Shown here: positions 45,883 through 56,600 of the stretch, in pieces | Layout of the letters: each line of letters opens with the position of its first letter | Numbering within the stretch: the first letter of the stretch is position 1 | Source of the DNA: Antrihabitans stalagmiti | GTDB taxonomy: Bacteria > Actinomycetota > Actinomycetes > Mycobacteriales > Mycobacteriaceae | Assembly: GCF_016482825.1 (NCBI RefSeq) | Contig: NZ_JAEMNV010000006.1 | Span: 62,001 to 126,000 of the forward strand | Length of the DNA stretch: 64,000 nucleotides | Direction: 5' to 3' | The notes under the pieces: model-generated | What the model was told of the DNA's origin: nothing | What the model saw: only the letters and a program-made list of their open reading frames with translations | Databases searched by the model: none | Made by a program: the position numbers and the translations under genes

Positions 45883-46713
45883 CTACTGCGACTTCGGCAT
45901 GATGCGGCTTGTGGTCTCTGCGACGAGCCGCTGATAGAACGAGCCACTGACGCGAACGAGCAGATCGAGGGCTTTGGCCTCCCACCCGATGAGCACGCGG
46001 CCGTGGTTCTTCTCGACGCCGCGAGTGATCGTCGCAGCGGCCATCTCCGGCGAATGTATCGCCATCTTCTTGTCGAAGAACTCGGCGAAGGTAGCGGCGT
46101 CCTGGCCTTCCGCGTACGTAGCGTTACGCGCGACCGCGGTCTTGATACCACCGGGGTGGACGCAGGTGACCTGGACTGGGTGCTTGTTGACCATCATTTC
46201 CTGGCGCAGCGCCTCGGTGAAGCCACGCACCGCGAATTTGGCTGCGTTGTAAGCACTCTGGCCAGGCACGGCCAGTAGGCCGAAGAGGCTGGACACATTG
46301 ACGACGTGGCCTTCGCCGGACTCGATCAAGTAGGGCAGAAACGCCTTCGTGCCGTTGACGACGCCCCAGAAGTCGACGTCCATGATCCGCTCGATGTCCT
46401 TGAACTCGGACTTCTCCACATCGCCGTTGTAGGCGATACCGGCGTTGTTGTAGATCTGGTTGACCTTGCCGAAGTGCGCGTGCACCGCATCGGCGTAGGC
46501 GAGAACAGCTTCGCGCTCCGCGACATTGAGCCGATCGGACTTGACCTCGGCGCCGAGAGCCTCGGCCTGGCGGACAGTTTCGGCTAGGCCTTCGGTATCG
46601 ATGTCGGACAGTGCCAGCTTGGCACCCCGCCGAGCGAGGTCGAGCGCGAGCGCGCGGCCGATACCCGAACCTGCTCCGGTGACTACGGCTACTCGGCCGT
46701 CGAACTTGCTCAT
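45883..46713 (-). CDS. Short-chain dehydrogenase/reductase (Rv1245c-like)
   Basis: The 276-residue classical SDR has the cofactor loop TGAGSGIG, NNAG, the catalytic Ser in NVSSLFG and the Y-x3-K pair (YNAAK). Asp in the LSDID segment after strand 2 suggests NAD preference. The ATG at 46713 overlaps the monooxygenase stop (ATGA). It probably oxidises an alcohol to the ketone used by the adjacent monooxygenase. It resembles Rv1245c, and also the SDR of the mymA operon. Confidence 0.88.
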   Translation of the reverse strand: MSKFDGRVAVVTGAGSGIGRALALDLARRGAKLALSDIDTEGLAETVRQAEALGAEVKSDRLNVAEREAVLAYADAVHAHFGKVNQIYNNAGIAYNGDVEKSEFKDIERIMDVDFWGVVNGTKAFLPYLIESGEGHVVNVSSLFGLLAVPGQSAYNAAKFAVRGFTEALRQEMMVNKHPVQVTCVHPGGIKTAVARNATYAEGQDAATFAEFFDKKMAIHSPEMAAATITRGVEKNHGRVLIGWEAKALDLLVRVSGSFYQRLVAETTSRIMPKSQ

Positions 46714-48257
46714 CGGACGCTCGCAATCTCGGCGGTAGCAGCGGTGTCGGTGTCGACCGTGACGGTCGTGTCGTAGGCATCGGTATCGAAGTTGGCGAGC
46801 ATTCGTCGGAACTCGAAGGTGAACCCGGGCCACAGCGTCGTGTTGTTGCCGTGCTTGTCCAGGTACCAGCTCGCGCAGCCACCGTTCATCCACACGCTCT
46901 TGGACAGCTTCTCCTGCAGGTCCCTGTTGTAGTCGTCCTGCTTGTCCTTGCGGACCTCGACTGTCGCCAGACCCTGCTTCTCGATCGTCGCGATCGCGTC
47001 GGCGAGGTAGTTGATCTGCGACTCGATCATGAACACCATCGAGGTGTGGCCGAGGCCGGTGTTCGGGCCGACGAGGAAGAACAGGTTGGGGAAGCCTGCG
47101 ATCGCCGAGCCCTTGTAGCCCTGCTGGCCGCCGACCTCGAAGACGTCGGCCAGGTTGCGGCCGTCCTTGCCGAAGATGGTGCCGAACGTGGGGGAGTCGG
47201 TGACGTGGAAGCCGGTGGCGACGACGATCGCATCGACCTCACGGACGGTGCCGTCGTTGGTGACGATCGCGTCCTTGCGGACCTCTTTGATGCCGTCGGT
47301 GACCAGGTCGACGTTGTCGCGACTCAAGGCCGGGTAGTAATCGTTCGAGATCAGCATGCGCTTGCAACCGATCTGGAAGTCGGGGGTGACCTTCGCGCGC
47401 AGCTCGGGATCGGAGACCTCGACGCGCAGCTTGGCGCGGGCGACCAGCTCGAGTGGCTTCATCATGATCGGTGCCTTGGCAAGGCCGATGACCTGCGTCT
47501 CGCGCATCCAGTAGATGCCGGCGCGGGAGAGGCGCTGGAAGCCGGGGACGTACTTGAAGGCGAGCTTCTCGACCGAGGTGTACTCGCGGTCTGCACGCGG
47601 CAGCAGCCACGGCGCGGTGCGCTGGTAGACGTCGAGGTGCTCGACCTTGGCTGCGATATTCGGAACGATCTGGATCGACGAGGCGCCGGTGCCGATCACG
47701 GCAACACGCTTGCCGGTGAGGTCGGCGTCGTGATTCCACTGTGCGGAGTGGAAGATTTCGCCCTCGAACTCGGAGATGCCCTTGATGTCGGGCAGCGACG
47801 GTTCACAGAGCGCGCCGACCGCGGAGACGAGGATCTTCGCCTCGAACTTGCCCTTGTTGGTCTGGACGGCCCAGGTGTTGGTCTCGTTGTTCCAGTGCGC
47901 GGACTGCACGTGGCAATCGAAGATGTGCTTGTCGAGCACGTTGTACTTACGTGCGACGCCGCTGATGTAGTTCTGAATCTCGCCCTGCTTGGAGAACGAG
48001 CGCGACCAGTCGGGGTTCAGCGCGAAAGAGTAGGAGTAGAGGTGCGACGGCACGTCGCAGGCTGCGCCCGGGTAGGTGTTGTCGCGCCAGGTGCCCCCGA
48101 CGTCCGAGCCGCGTTCGAGTACGAGGAAGTCGGACTTACCTTCCTGACTCAACCGGATCGCAGCGCCGAGACCTGCGAAACCGCTACCGATGATGAGCGT
48201 GTCGATGTATCGCACGCCCGTCTGGTCGACATCATTGTCTGTAACCTGGAGACTCAT
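46710..48257 (-). CDS. Flavin-containing (Baeyer-Villiger type) monooxygenase
   Basis: The 515-residue protein has an N-terminal FAD loop (GSGFAGLGAAIRL), the Baeyer-Villiger/FMO fingerprint F-x-G-x3-H-x3-W (FEGEIFHSAQW) and a second dinucleotide loop for NADPH (VIGTGASS). Such enzymes insert oxygen into ketones to give esters, or oxidise N or S atoms. It heads an operon with the SDR and esterase genes, and its promoter faces a TetR gene across a palindrome at 48288-48306. MymA (Rv3083) of M. tuberculosis is a comparable enzyme with lipR and an SDR nearby. Confidence 0.9.
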   Translation of the reverse strand: MSLQVTDNDVDQTGVRYIDTLIIGSGFAGLGAAIRLSQEGKSDFLVLERGSDVGGTWRDNTYPGAACDVPSHLYSYSFALNPDWSRSFSKQGEIQNYISGVARKYNVLDKHIFDCHVQSAHWNNETNTWAVQTNKGKFEAKILVSAVGALCEPSLPDIKGISEFEGEIFHSAQWNHDADLTGKRVAVIGTGASSIQIVPNIAAKVEHLDVYQRTAPWLLPRADREYTSVEKLAFKYVPGFQRLSRAGIYWMRETQVIGLAKAPIMMKPLELVARAKLRVEVSDPELRAKVTPDFQIGCKRMLISNDYYPALSRDNVDLVTDGIKEVRKDAIVTNDGTVREVDAIVVATGFHVTDSPTFGTIFGKDGRNLADVFEVGGQQGYKGSAIAGFPNLFFLVGPNTGLGHTSMVFMIESQINYLADAIATIEKQGLATVEVRKDKQDDYNRDLQEKLSKSVWMNGGCASWYLDKHGNNTTLWPGFTFEFRRMLANFDTDAYDTTVTVDTDTAATAEIASVR

Positions 48258-48287
48258 GTAGGTAACGATAAGGTCCTACTGAGAACT

Positions 48288-48306
48288 AGTCAATAGGCTA
48301 TTGACT
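48288..48306. promoter_or_regulatory. Palindromic operator between the monooxygenase operon and tetR
   Basis: AGTCAATAG and CTATTGACT form a perfect 19-bp palindrome with one central base, set in an AT-rich divergent promoter of 70 bases. It is placed to control both directions, most likely by the TetR encoded at 48328-48948. Confidence 0.7.
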
Positions 48307-48327
48307 CATATTCAGTAAGGTGTTTGT

Positions 48328-48948
48328 GTGGGAGTTGTGAAGCGAATCCGGCTCGACCCCGCACAGCGCCGCGACCAGCTGCTCGAGCTGGGCGTGAAGA
48401 TGCTGTCGCTGCGCGGTCTCGAGCAGATCTCGGTCGACGAGATCGCCAAGATGGCCGGAATCTCGCGTGGGCTGCTCTTCCACTACTTCCCGTCCAAACG
48501 CGATTTTCACGTCGAGATCGTCCGCCACAGCAGCAACGAACTGCTCCAGCAACTCTTGCCGAACCCCGAGCTCGGGCCGTTCGACATGCTGACCGACGTC
48601 ATGAATCGATACGTCGACTACGTGACGGAGCACCGCGACGGCTACGTCTCGCTCCTGCGCGGACCCGCGAGCGGTGACCCCGAAATGCGCTCGATCGCCG
48701 AAGAGAATCGGTCGGTCCTCGTCGAGCGCATCCTCTCCAACGTTCCGCTCGGCGGCGCCGATGTCACACCGCGGATCCGGCTCGCGGTCCGCGGCTGGAT
48801 CGCGTTCGTCGAAGAGGCGACGTTGTCGTGGCTCAACGATCCGCAGCTGGCCAGGGAAGAACTCGTCGATCTGCACGTCAGTTCCCTGCCTGCTGTAGCA
48901 CTCGGCCCCGAGATCGCTGCTGCACTCCTGGGGCCTTCGGCCTCGTGA
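48328..48948 (+). CDS. TetR-family regulator of the monooxygenase operon
   Basis: The 206-residue protein has an N-terminal TetR HTH (ISVDEIAKMAGISRGLLFHYF) and a TetR C-terminal ligand domain. The GTG at 48328 has AAGG upstream. It is divergent from the monooxygenase operon, with the palindrome at 48288-48306 in between, so it is the likely repressor. Its stop codon (48946-48948) lies inside the left arm of repeat copy 3, so the last residues are encoded by the repeat. Confidence 0.88.
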   Translation: MGVVKRIRLDPAQRRDQLLELGVKMLSLRGLEQISVDEIAKMAGISRGLLFHYFPSKRDFHVEIVRHSSNELLQQLLPNPELGPFDMLTDVMNRYVDYVTEHRDGYVSLLRGPASGDPEMRSIAEENRSVLVERILSNVPLGGADVTPRIRLAVRGWIAFVEEATLSWLNDPQLAREELVDLHVSSLPAVALGPEIAAALLGPSAS

Positions 48949-48987
48949 GTCCTTTTGGTGGTTCCGCCCTCCGAAAGGACTCACGAG
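48942..48987. repeat. Palindromic interspersed repeat, copy 3 (end of tetR)
   Basis: Seventeen-base arms at 48942-48958 and 48971-48987 pair with one G-U step around a 12-base loop. Arm sequence (CTCGTGAGTCCTTTTGG) equals that of copy 1, and the flank GCGGCGTAGCCGC resembles it too. The tetR stop lies in the left arm. It separates convergent genes. Confidence 0.9.
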
Positions 48988-48998
48988 CGGCGTAGCCG

Positions 48999-49724
48999 CT
49001 ACAGGTGCCGCAGATACCGCTCGGGAGCGTCGAGGAACGTCCGCCAATTTCGCACGACGTCCAGGTCGTCCCACTCCGGGTACTCGACGCCCTCGTCGGT
49101 GAGTTCCCAGATAACTGCGCCCGGGCACGCGGCGAGGACCGGTGAATGCGTCGCCATGATCACCTGTGACCCCTCGGCGACCAGATCGCCGATCACGCCG
49201 AGCAGGGCAAGGCATGACTGGAAAGACAGCGCTGCTTCCGGTTCGTCGAGCAACCACAGGCCGATGCCGATCGGACGTTCGGCGACATAGCGCAGAAACG
49301 ACTGTCCGTGCGACAGCTCGCTCCACACCGCGTCTGTCTTTCGAACCCGCCGACCGTCTTCGTCAGCGAACAGCTGATGCATCGATTCCGATCGCAAAAA
49401 GCAGCCGCCGTGCGGACGTGGTTGTGCACCGATGCAATCCAGATGGTTGCCGAGATCGGTGTCACCCGCCCCCGAACCCGCCGACCACATCGAATCCTGC
49501 GCCCGCAGACCGCCTTCCCAGCTGCCTGCGATCGCCTCGACGAGTGTCGACTTCCCGACCCCGTTCTCTCCGACGATCACCGTCACGGGCGAATCGAACT
49601 CGATGCCGTCGTCGCGCAGAGCCGCGATCACAGGCAGGTCGAAATACCACGCGCGCGGATCGAAGTTCGTCCGAGGACGAAGCTCGACCCGCGCGAGTGG
49701 CAGTCGTGTATCTCTTTCCAGCAC
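48999..49724 (-). CDS. Predicted ATPase of the COG3910/AAA_23-like group
   Basis: The 241-residue protein has Walker A (VGENGVGKST), Walker B (LLDEPEAALS), an SMC/ABC-like SHGQSF signature and the switch His (ATHSPVL). It has no transporter domain, so it resembles the short OLD/SMC-type ATPases whose partner is unknown. The ATG at 49724 immediately follows the kgd stop with no intervening base, so it is probably co-transcribed with kgd, although the functions seem unrelated. Confidence 0.82.
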   Translation of the reverse strand: MLERDTRLPLARVELRPRTNFDPRAWYFDLPVIAALRDDGIEFDSPVTVIVGENGVGKSTLVEAIAGSWEGGLRAQDSMWSAGSGAGDTDLGNHLDCIGAQPRPHGGCFLRSESMHQLFADEDGRRVRKTDAVWSELSHGQSFLRYVAERPIGIGLWLLDEPEAALSFQSCLALLGVIGDLVAEGSQVIMATHSPVLAACPGAVIWELTDEGVEYPEWDDLDVVRNWRTFLDAPERYLRHL

Positions 49725-52700
49725 TTAGTCGTTCGGCCCGAACGCCCTGTCGAGGATGTCCTGCTGTTCGACCGCGTGCACCTTGCTCGACCCGGAGGAC
49801 GGTGCCGACATCGCGCGCCGCGAGATGCGCTTGATCCCGGTCAACTTCTCCGGCAGGTACTCCGGTAGGTACAGACCGAACGTCGGCCATGCACCCTGGT
49901 TCGCCGGCTCCTCCTGTACCCAGAAGAATTCGGTCGCGTTCGGGTAGCCGTCGAGCGCCTCGTTGATCCGGTACCTCGGAATCGGGTACAGCTGCTCGAT
50001 ACGCACGATCGCGATGTCGTCGCGATTCTCCTTCTGCTTCTTCGTCAGCAACTCGTAGTACAACTTGCCGCTCGTGAGCAGCACGCGCTTGACCTTGCTC
50101 CGGTCGCCGTCGCCGCTCTCGTAGGTCGGCTCGTCGAACACCGAGTGGAACTTACCGTCCGTGAAGTCCTTGACGTTGCTCACCGCAAGTTTGTTGCGCA
50201 GCATCGACTTCGGCTCGAACACGATCAACGGACGACGAATGCCGTCGTTCGCGTGGCGGCGAAGCAGGTGGAAGTAGTTCGCCGGTGTCGACGGAACCGC
50301 AACCGTCATCGAACCTTCGGCACACAGCTGCAGCCAACGTTCGATACGGCCCGACGTGTGGTCGGGACCCTGCCCCTCGTGACCGTGGGGGAGCAGCACG
50401 ACGACCTCGGAAAGCTGACCCCACTTGGCTTCACCGGACGAGATGAACTCGTCGATGATCGGCTGCGCACCGTTGACGAAGTCACCGAACTGCGCTTCCC
50501 ACAACACAAGTGCGTCCGGGTTGCCGAGCGAGTAGCCGTACTCGAAGCCGAGCACCGCGAATTCGCTCAACGACGAATCGTGCACGGCGAACCGGCCCGG
50601 ATTCTCGGTGCCGATGTTGTGCAGCGGGGTGTACTCGGCCCCGGTCTTGCGGTCGATGATCACACAGTGGCGCTGCGTGAAGGTGCCGCGACGGACGTCC
50701 TGGCCGGTGAGGCGAACGCTCTTGCCTTCGTCGATCAGGGTGCCGAACGCCAACTCCTCGGCGAAGGACCAGTCGATGTTGCCCTCGTACGCCATTTCGC
50801 GACGACGTTCGAGCACCGGCTTGACCCGCGGATGGACCGAGAAACCTTCCGGCACATTGACGAACGCGTCGCCGATGCGCTGCAGGATCGACTTGTCCAC
50901 GGCGGTAACGAGTTTGGTCGGGATGACCTGATCCATCTCGACCGACTTGGTCGGCTCCGCCTTGTACTTTTCCAGCTCGCGCACCTCGTTGAACACCCGT
51001 TCCAGCTGGCCCTGGTAGTCGCGCAGTGCGTCCTCGGCCTCCTTGAGCGAGATGTCGCCACGACCGATGAGCGATTCGGTGTAGGTCTTGCGGACGCTGC
51101 GCTTGGTGTCGATCACGTCGTACATGTACGGCTGTGTCATCGACGGGTCGTCGCCCTCGTTGTGGCCACGACGGCGGTAGCAGATCATGTCGATGACGAC
51201 GTCCTTGTGGAACTGCTGCCGGAAGTCGACTGCGAGTTGCGACACCCACGTGCACGCTTCCGGATCGTCGCCGTTCACGTGGAAGACCGGTGCTGCCACC
51301 ATCTTTGCGACGTCGGTGCAGTATTCGCTCGAACGCGACAGTTCCGGAGCGGTCGTGAAACCGATCTGGTTGTTGACGACGATGTGAATCGTGCCGCCGG
51401 TGCGGAAGCCACGCAGGCCCGCGAGGTTGAGCGTCTCGGGAACGACGCCCTGGCCTGCGAACGCGGCATCGCCGTGCAGCATCAGCGGCAGGACCGAGAA
51501 GCCGCCTGCGCCGTCACCCTTGTCGAGCAGATCCTGCTTCGCACGAACCAGACCTTCGAGCACCGGATCGACTGCTTCCAGGTGTGACGGGTTGGCGGTG
51601 AGCGAAACCTCGATGTCGTTGTCGCCGAACATCTGGATGTAGGTGCCCGATGCGCCGAGGTGGTATTTGACGTCGCCGGAGCCGTGCGCCTCCGACGGAT
51701 TCATGTTGCCCTCGAACTCCGTGAAGATCTTGGAGTAGGGCTTGCCGACGATGTTGGCGAGCACGTTGAGGCGACCGCGGTGCGGCATTGCGATGACGAC
51801 CTCGTCGAGGCTGTGCTCGGCACTCTGATCGATGACCGCGTCCATCATCGGGATGACGGTCTCGGCGCCTTCGAGTGAGAACCGTTTCTGGCCGACGTAC
51901 TTCGTCTGCAGGAACGTCTCGAACGCCTCGGCGGCGTTGAGCTTGCTCAGAATGTACTTCTGTTGCGCAACAGTCGGTTTGACGTGCTTCTTCTCGACCC
52001 GCTCCTGCAGCCACTTGACCTGGTCGGGTTCGAGAATGTGCATGTATTCGACGCCGACGTGGCGGCAGTACGAGTCGCGCAGGATGCTGAGCACGTCGCG
52101 CAGCTTCATCCGCTCCTTGCCCTGGAAGCCGCCGACGTTGAACTCGCGGTCGAGATCCCACAGCGTGAGTCCGTGCGTGATGACGTCGAGGTCCGGGTGG
52201 CTGCGGAACTTGTCCTTGACCAGGCGCAGCGGATCGGAATCGGCCATCAGGTGACCGCGCTGACGGTATGCCGCAATCATTTCCAGCACCCGCGTGCTCT
52301 TGTCGACACCCCGCTCGCGGATGTCCTTGCGCCACCGGATCGGCTCGTACGGAATCCCCATCGCGTGGAAGATCTCGTCGAACAACTCGTCGCTGATCAA
52401 CAGGTTGTGGATCGTGCGAAGGAACTCGCCCGACTCCGCACCCTGGATGATTCGGTGGTCGTAGGTCGAGGTCAGCGTCATCAACTTGCCGACGCCGATG
52501 TCGGCGATCCGCTCGTCGCTTGCACCCTGGAATTCGGCGGGGTACTCCATCGCACCGGCACCGACGATCGTGCCCTGGCCCGGCATCAAGCGCGGCACCG
52601 AGTGGACCGTTCCGATGGTGCCCGGGTTGGTCAGCGAGATCGTCACGCCGGCGAAATCTTCGCCCGTCAATTTGCCGTCGCGGGCACGACGGACGACGTC

Positions 52701-53531
52701 CTCGTACGCGGCGTGGAACTGCGCGAAGTTCATCGTCTCGCAGTTCTTGATCGCCGCGACGACGAGAGTGCGGCCACCATCCTTTGCGGGAAGGTCGATT
52801 GCGAGGCCGAGGTTGGTGTGCGCAGGCGTCACCGAATTCGGCTTGCCGTCGATCTCGGCGAAGTGCCGGTTCATGTTCGGCAGTGCTTTGACGCCCTGCA
52901 CGATCGCGTACCCGAGCAGGTGCGTGAACGAGATCTTGCCACCGCGCGTACGAGCGAGGTGGTTGTTGATCACGAGTCGGTTGTCGATCATCAACTTCGC
53001 CGGGATCGCCCGCACGCTCGTTGCCGTCGGAATGGTCAGCGATGCCGACATGTTCTTGACGACCGCAGCAGCGGCGCCGCGCAGAATCTTCGTCTCCTCG
53101 GCCTTGCCGTTGGACGCAGCCTTGGGACTCGGTGCGTTCGACGACGGCGCGGGGGTGGACTGTGCCGCCCGATCGGAGCTCTTCGAGGCCGGTTGTGCTG
53201 CCGCGGCTTTCGGCTGCTCGGGCTTGGCTTTCGGAGCCTCGGCCTTGGCAGGCGCCTTCTCGGCGGGCTTGTCAGCAGGCTTGGCGTCAGCAGGCTTGGC
53301 AGCCTCCTGCTTCGCTGCTTGAGCCTTCGCCGGAGGGGCTTGCTCAGTAGTTGCGGCTGGCTTCGGAGGTGCCTCCGATTTGCCGTTCGCGGCGTCGGCT
53401 GCCTCTGGTGTGTAGTCCGTCAGAAACTCGTGCCAACTCTCGTCGACGGACGACGGGTCGTCCTTGAATCGCTGGTACATCTCGTCGACCAGCCATTGAT
53501 TCTGTCCGAACTGGGAAGTGGAGCTGCTCAC
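49725..53531 (-). CDS. kgd: Multifunctional 2-oxoglutarate dehydrogenase E1/E2-like protein (Kgd/SucA)
   Basis: This TCA-cycle enzyme uses thiamine diphosphate to decarboxylate 2-oxoglutarate. The 1268-residue protein has a short N-terminal region typical of E1 ([15 protein letters not shown]), an Ala/Lys/Pro-rich linker (about 60-150) and an E2-like acyltransferase domain without a lipoyl domain. The E2 motif reads DHRIIQG instead of DHRVVDG. The E1 domain holds the ThDP motif GDAAFAGQG ... NNQIGFTT. Corynebacterial OdhA and mycobacterial Kgd share this fusion and are inhibited by the FHA protein OdhI/GarA. The GTG at 53531 has GAGGA upstream. Confidence 0.96.
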   Translation of the reverse strand: MSSSTSQFGQNQWLVDEMYQRFKDDPSSVDESWHEFLTDYTPEAADAANGKSEAPPKPAATTEQAPPAKAQAAKQEAAKPADAKPADKPAEKAPAKAEAPKAKPEQPKAAAAQPASKSSDRAAQSTPAPSSNAPSPKAASNGKAEETKILRGAAAAVVKNMSASLTIPTATSVRAIPAKLMIDNRLVINNHLARTRGGKISFTHLLGYAIVQGVKALPNMNRHFAEIDGKPNSVTPAHTNLGLAIDLPAKDGGRTLVVAAIKNCETMNFAQFHAAYEDVVRRARDGKLTGEDFAGVTISLTNPGTIGTVHSVPRLMPGQGTIVGAGAMEYPAEFQGASDERIADIGVGKLMTLTSTYDHRIIQGAESGEFLRTIHNLLISDELFDEIFHAMGIPYEPIRWRKDIRERGVDKSTRVLEMIAAYRQRGHLMADSDPLRLVKDKFRSHPDLDVITHGLTLWDLDREFNVGGFQGKERMKLRDVLSILRDSYCRHVGVEYMHILEPDQVKWLQERVEKKHVKPTVAQQKYILSKLNAAEAFETFLQTKYVGQKRFSLEGAETVIPMMDAVIDQSAEHSLDEVVIAMPHRGRLNVLANIVGKPYSKIFTEFEGNMNPSEAHGSGDVKYHLGASGTYIQMFGDNDIEVSLTANPSHLEAVDPVLEGLVRAKQDLLDKGDGAGGFSVLPLMLHGDAAFAGQGVVPETLNLAGLRGFRTGGTIHIVVNNQIGFTTAPELSRSSEYCTDVAKMVAAPVFHVNGDDPEACTWVSQLAVDFRQQFHKDVVIDMICYRRRGHNEGDDPSMTQPYMYDVIDTKRSVRKTYTESLIGRGDISLKEAEDALRDYQGQLERVFNEVRELEKYKAEPTKSVEMDQVIPTKLVTAVDKSILQRIGDAFVNVPEGFSVHPRVKPVLERRREMAYEGNIDWSFAEELAFGTLIDEGKSVRLTGQDVRRGTFTQRHCVIIDRKTGAEYTPLHNIGTENPGRFAVHDSSLSEFAVLGFEYGYSLGNPDALVLWEAQFGDFVNGAQPIIDEFISSGEAKWGQLSEVVVLLPHGHEGQGPDHTSGRIERWLQLCAEGSMTVAVPSTPANYFHLLRRHANDGIRRPLIVFEPKSMLRNKLAVSNVKDFTDGKFHSVFDEPTYESGDGDRSKVKRVLLTSGKLYYELLTKKQKENRDDIAIVRIEQLYPIPRYRINEALDGYPNATEFFWVQEEPANQGAWPTFGLYLPEYLPEKLTGIKRISRRAMSAPSSGSSKVHAVEQQDILDRAFGPND

Positions 53532-53637
53532 GGCAGGTGTTCCTCGTTTCCTTCTGCAATCCACAATCTGCACGTCTACTTTTCAAGGCTAGACCTGTCG
53601 TCTTAACGGCGCGCAGAATCCCTCCACTTGGTCTCGG

Positions 53638-56600
53638 CTACCGCTTCGGTGCGGCAAACGAGTCGAAGGCGGCCACTCCGTCGTCGATCGTCGTAGACCG
53701 GTCACCTTCTGCTGCTTGCCAAAGCCGCGCATAAAGCCCGCCGGCGGATCGCAGCACTTCGTGTTCACCGACTTCGGCGATGCGGCCGTCGGCTATGACA
53801 ACAATCACGTCCGCACGCGCGGCTGTGGCGAGGCGATGCGCGACGACGACTGCCGTGCGGCGTCGTGTGACCGCTTTGCTCGCCCGCAGCACGGTCGCTT
53901 CGGTCGCGGGATCCAGCGTCGCCGTTGCCTCGTCGAGGAGCAGAATGTCCGGATCGACCAGTTCGGCTCTGGCGAGGGCAACCAATTGTCGTTCCCCTGC
54001 CGAGAGGCCCTGACCGCGCTCGCCGACGGGTTGTCGCATGCCGCCCGGGAGTGCAGCGATCGTCGCCGATGCCCCGACCGCAGCGGCTGCCGCCTCGATC
54101 TCTGCCCTGGTTGCGTCGGGTTTGCCGAAGGCGATGTTGCTTGCCACATCGCCGGTGAACAGATGCGCTTCCTGAGGGACGACGCCGAGCGTCGCGCGGT
54201 ACTGCCCGAGCGGGTAGCGACGGATGTCGGTGCCATCGACGCGGACCGAGCCGTCGGTCGGATCGTAGAAGCGGGCAATGAGTTTGACGATCGTCGACTT
54301 GCCCGCGCCGGTACGCCCGACGAGCGCGACCGTGGCACCGGAAGGGATGTCCAGCGTGACGTCGGTCAGCGCGTTCACCTCCGCCTTGTTGTAGCGGAAG
54401 CTGAGATCGGCGAGTGTGACGTCGCCGTCGAGACGGGATCGAATCGGTACGACGTCGGCAGCTTCGACAGCCTCGATGGAACTCTCGGTCCGCAGCAGAT
54501 CACGAATCCTTCGCAACCCGACCGCTGCCTGCTGATACCCGTCGAACACCTGCGACAGCTGTTGGATCGGGCCGAACAGCAGACCGATATACAGCACGAA
54601 TGCGACAAGGGTTCCCGAACTGGTTTGCCCTGTCGCGACCTGGTGCGCCCCGAAGAAGATCACCCCGGCGAGGGCGAGATCGGACAGCATCGCGATGCCG
54701 GGAAAGTAGATCGAAATCGCGAGTTGCGAACGCATCCGACTGCGGCGGTAGCTCAGCGCGCGTTCGGCGAACCGTCGGGCTGCGAATGCTTCGCGCCGGT
54801 AGGCCTGCGCCGCCCGTAACCCGGTGATGTTCTCTTGGAAATCCGCGTTGACGATCGAGATGCGCTCCCGGGAAACGGTGTACGTCGCCGACGAGATGCG
54901 CCGGAACACGACGGTCGCGATGATCGCCGGGGGCAGGACAGCGAGTGCGACGAGTGCGAGGCCGGCGTCGGTCACCAGCAGCGCGACGGAGATACCGACG
55001 AGGGTCAGGATGGAAACGACAGCCGACGACAGACCGGTCTGCAGGAACGTCGAGAGTGCGTCGACGTCGGTGGTCATTCTCGTCATGATCCGGCCCGACA
55101 GTTCGCGCTCGTAGTAGTCGAGCCCTAGTCGCTGCAGATGCGCGTAGCTGCGGACGCGCAGCCCGAACAACAGCCGCTCGCCTGCCCGCGCGGTGATGAC
55201 GGTCATCGCTGCGACGACGAACCAGTCGACGACGACGAGCGCTATCGCGAAAGCACTCGCCTGCCACAACGCACTGGGTTGCTGCGGAACCACGCCGTAG
55301 TCGATGGCATGGCGCACGATCGCGGGGAAAGCGATGCTGATCAGGGAATCCGCTGCAAGACAGAGGATTACCAGTGCCAACAGGGAGGCGACGGGTGCCA
55401 GCAGGCGAGCCAGCCTGAAGTTGGGGTCGGGCTTGCGCAGCTGTGTGGCATCGGCGTGCGGTTCTTCGACCGCGGGCGGCAGGGCGGCAACCGCGGCGCG
55501 GAGTGCGGGGGTTGCCGCCATACCGCCGAGCGCGCTGTTCATCGGACCACCGCGCGGGGTCTGCGGAGTCGGTGCGGTCGTGCGCTCGCTCGGCTCCTGC
55601 CGATCCGGCCACAGGTCGCCGTTGTTCGCGGTGGCCGAGATGTCGGCATCGTCGTGTGCTGCCGAGGTCTGCGCGAACCGCCGAAACGCGGCGCTGCGAC
55701 GCGACAATTCGTCGATCGTTCCGCTGTCGACGATCGTGCCGCCGTCGAGTACGGCGACACGATCCGCGAGAGCCAAGGTCGACATGCGGTGCGCGAGGAT
55801 CAACGTGGTCCGTAGGCCGCGAGCGGGTAGGGCGTCGAAGATCGCGGCTTCGGTCTGGGCATCGACCGCCGAGGTCGCGTCGTCGAGGATAAGCACCCGC
55901 GGTTCGATGAGCATCGCGCGTGCCAGTGCGATGCGCTGTCGTTGGCCGCCGGACAGGGTGAGCCCACGTTCCCCGACGACCGTGTCGTAGCCATCGGCTA
56001 GTTCGGTGATGAAATCGTCGGCTGCGGCGAGGCGGGCGGCGTTGCGAATCTCGTCGTCGGTCGCCTCGGGCATGCCGAGCGCGATGTTCGCAGCGACGGT
56101 GTCGGAGAAAAGAAACGGTTCGTCGAAGACCAGTCCGATCGCCGACCGCAGTTCGTCACCACGCAGGTCGGCGATGTCGATCCGACCGTGGTCGGTCGTC
56201 AGCGCGATGCTGCCGTCGGTCGGGGCGTAGAACCTGGTGAGCAGCAGCGACAGTGCTGTCTTTCCTGCGCCGGCAGCGCCGACGATCGCGACGGTCTCGC
56301 CAGGTCGAACGGTCAGGTCGAGACCGGAGAGAATTTCACGCTCGGGCTCGAAACCGAAATGCACGGAACGGATCTCGATACCGACCGGGCCGTCGGGCAG
56401 GGCGATCGTCGAGGCGCGGTCGGCGACGGCAGGCTCGGTGTCTATCACTTCGTACACCCGCTCGACCGCGGCGCGAGCGAGTTGGGCCATGATCACCACA
56501 GACGACAGGGTTCGAGTTGTTGCCGTCATCGTCGCGACATAGGCAGCGAAGGCGAGCAGAGTGCCGACACTGATCGAGCCGTTCAGCGCGCGATAGCCAC

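Noticed and set aside
46851-48296. 481-codon plus-strand frame opposite the monooxygenase
   Set aside because: It is antisense to a gene with clear FAD and fingerprint motifs and has no domain of its own.
51963-53606. 547-codon plus-strand frame opposite kgd
   Set aside because: It lies wholly antisense to a strongly conserved enzyme and has shadow composition.
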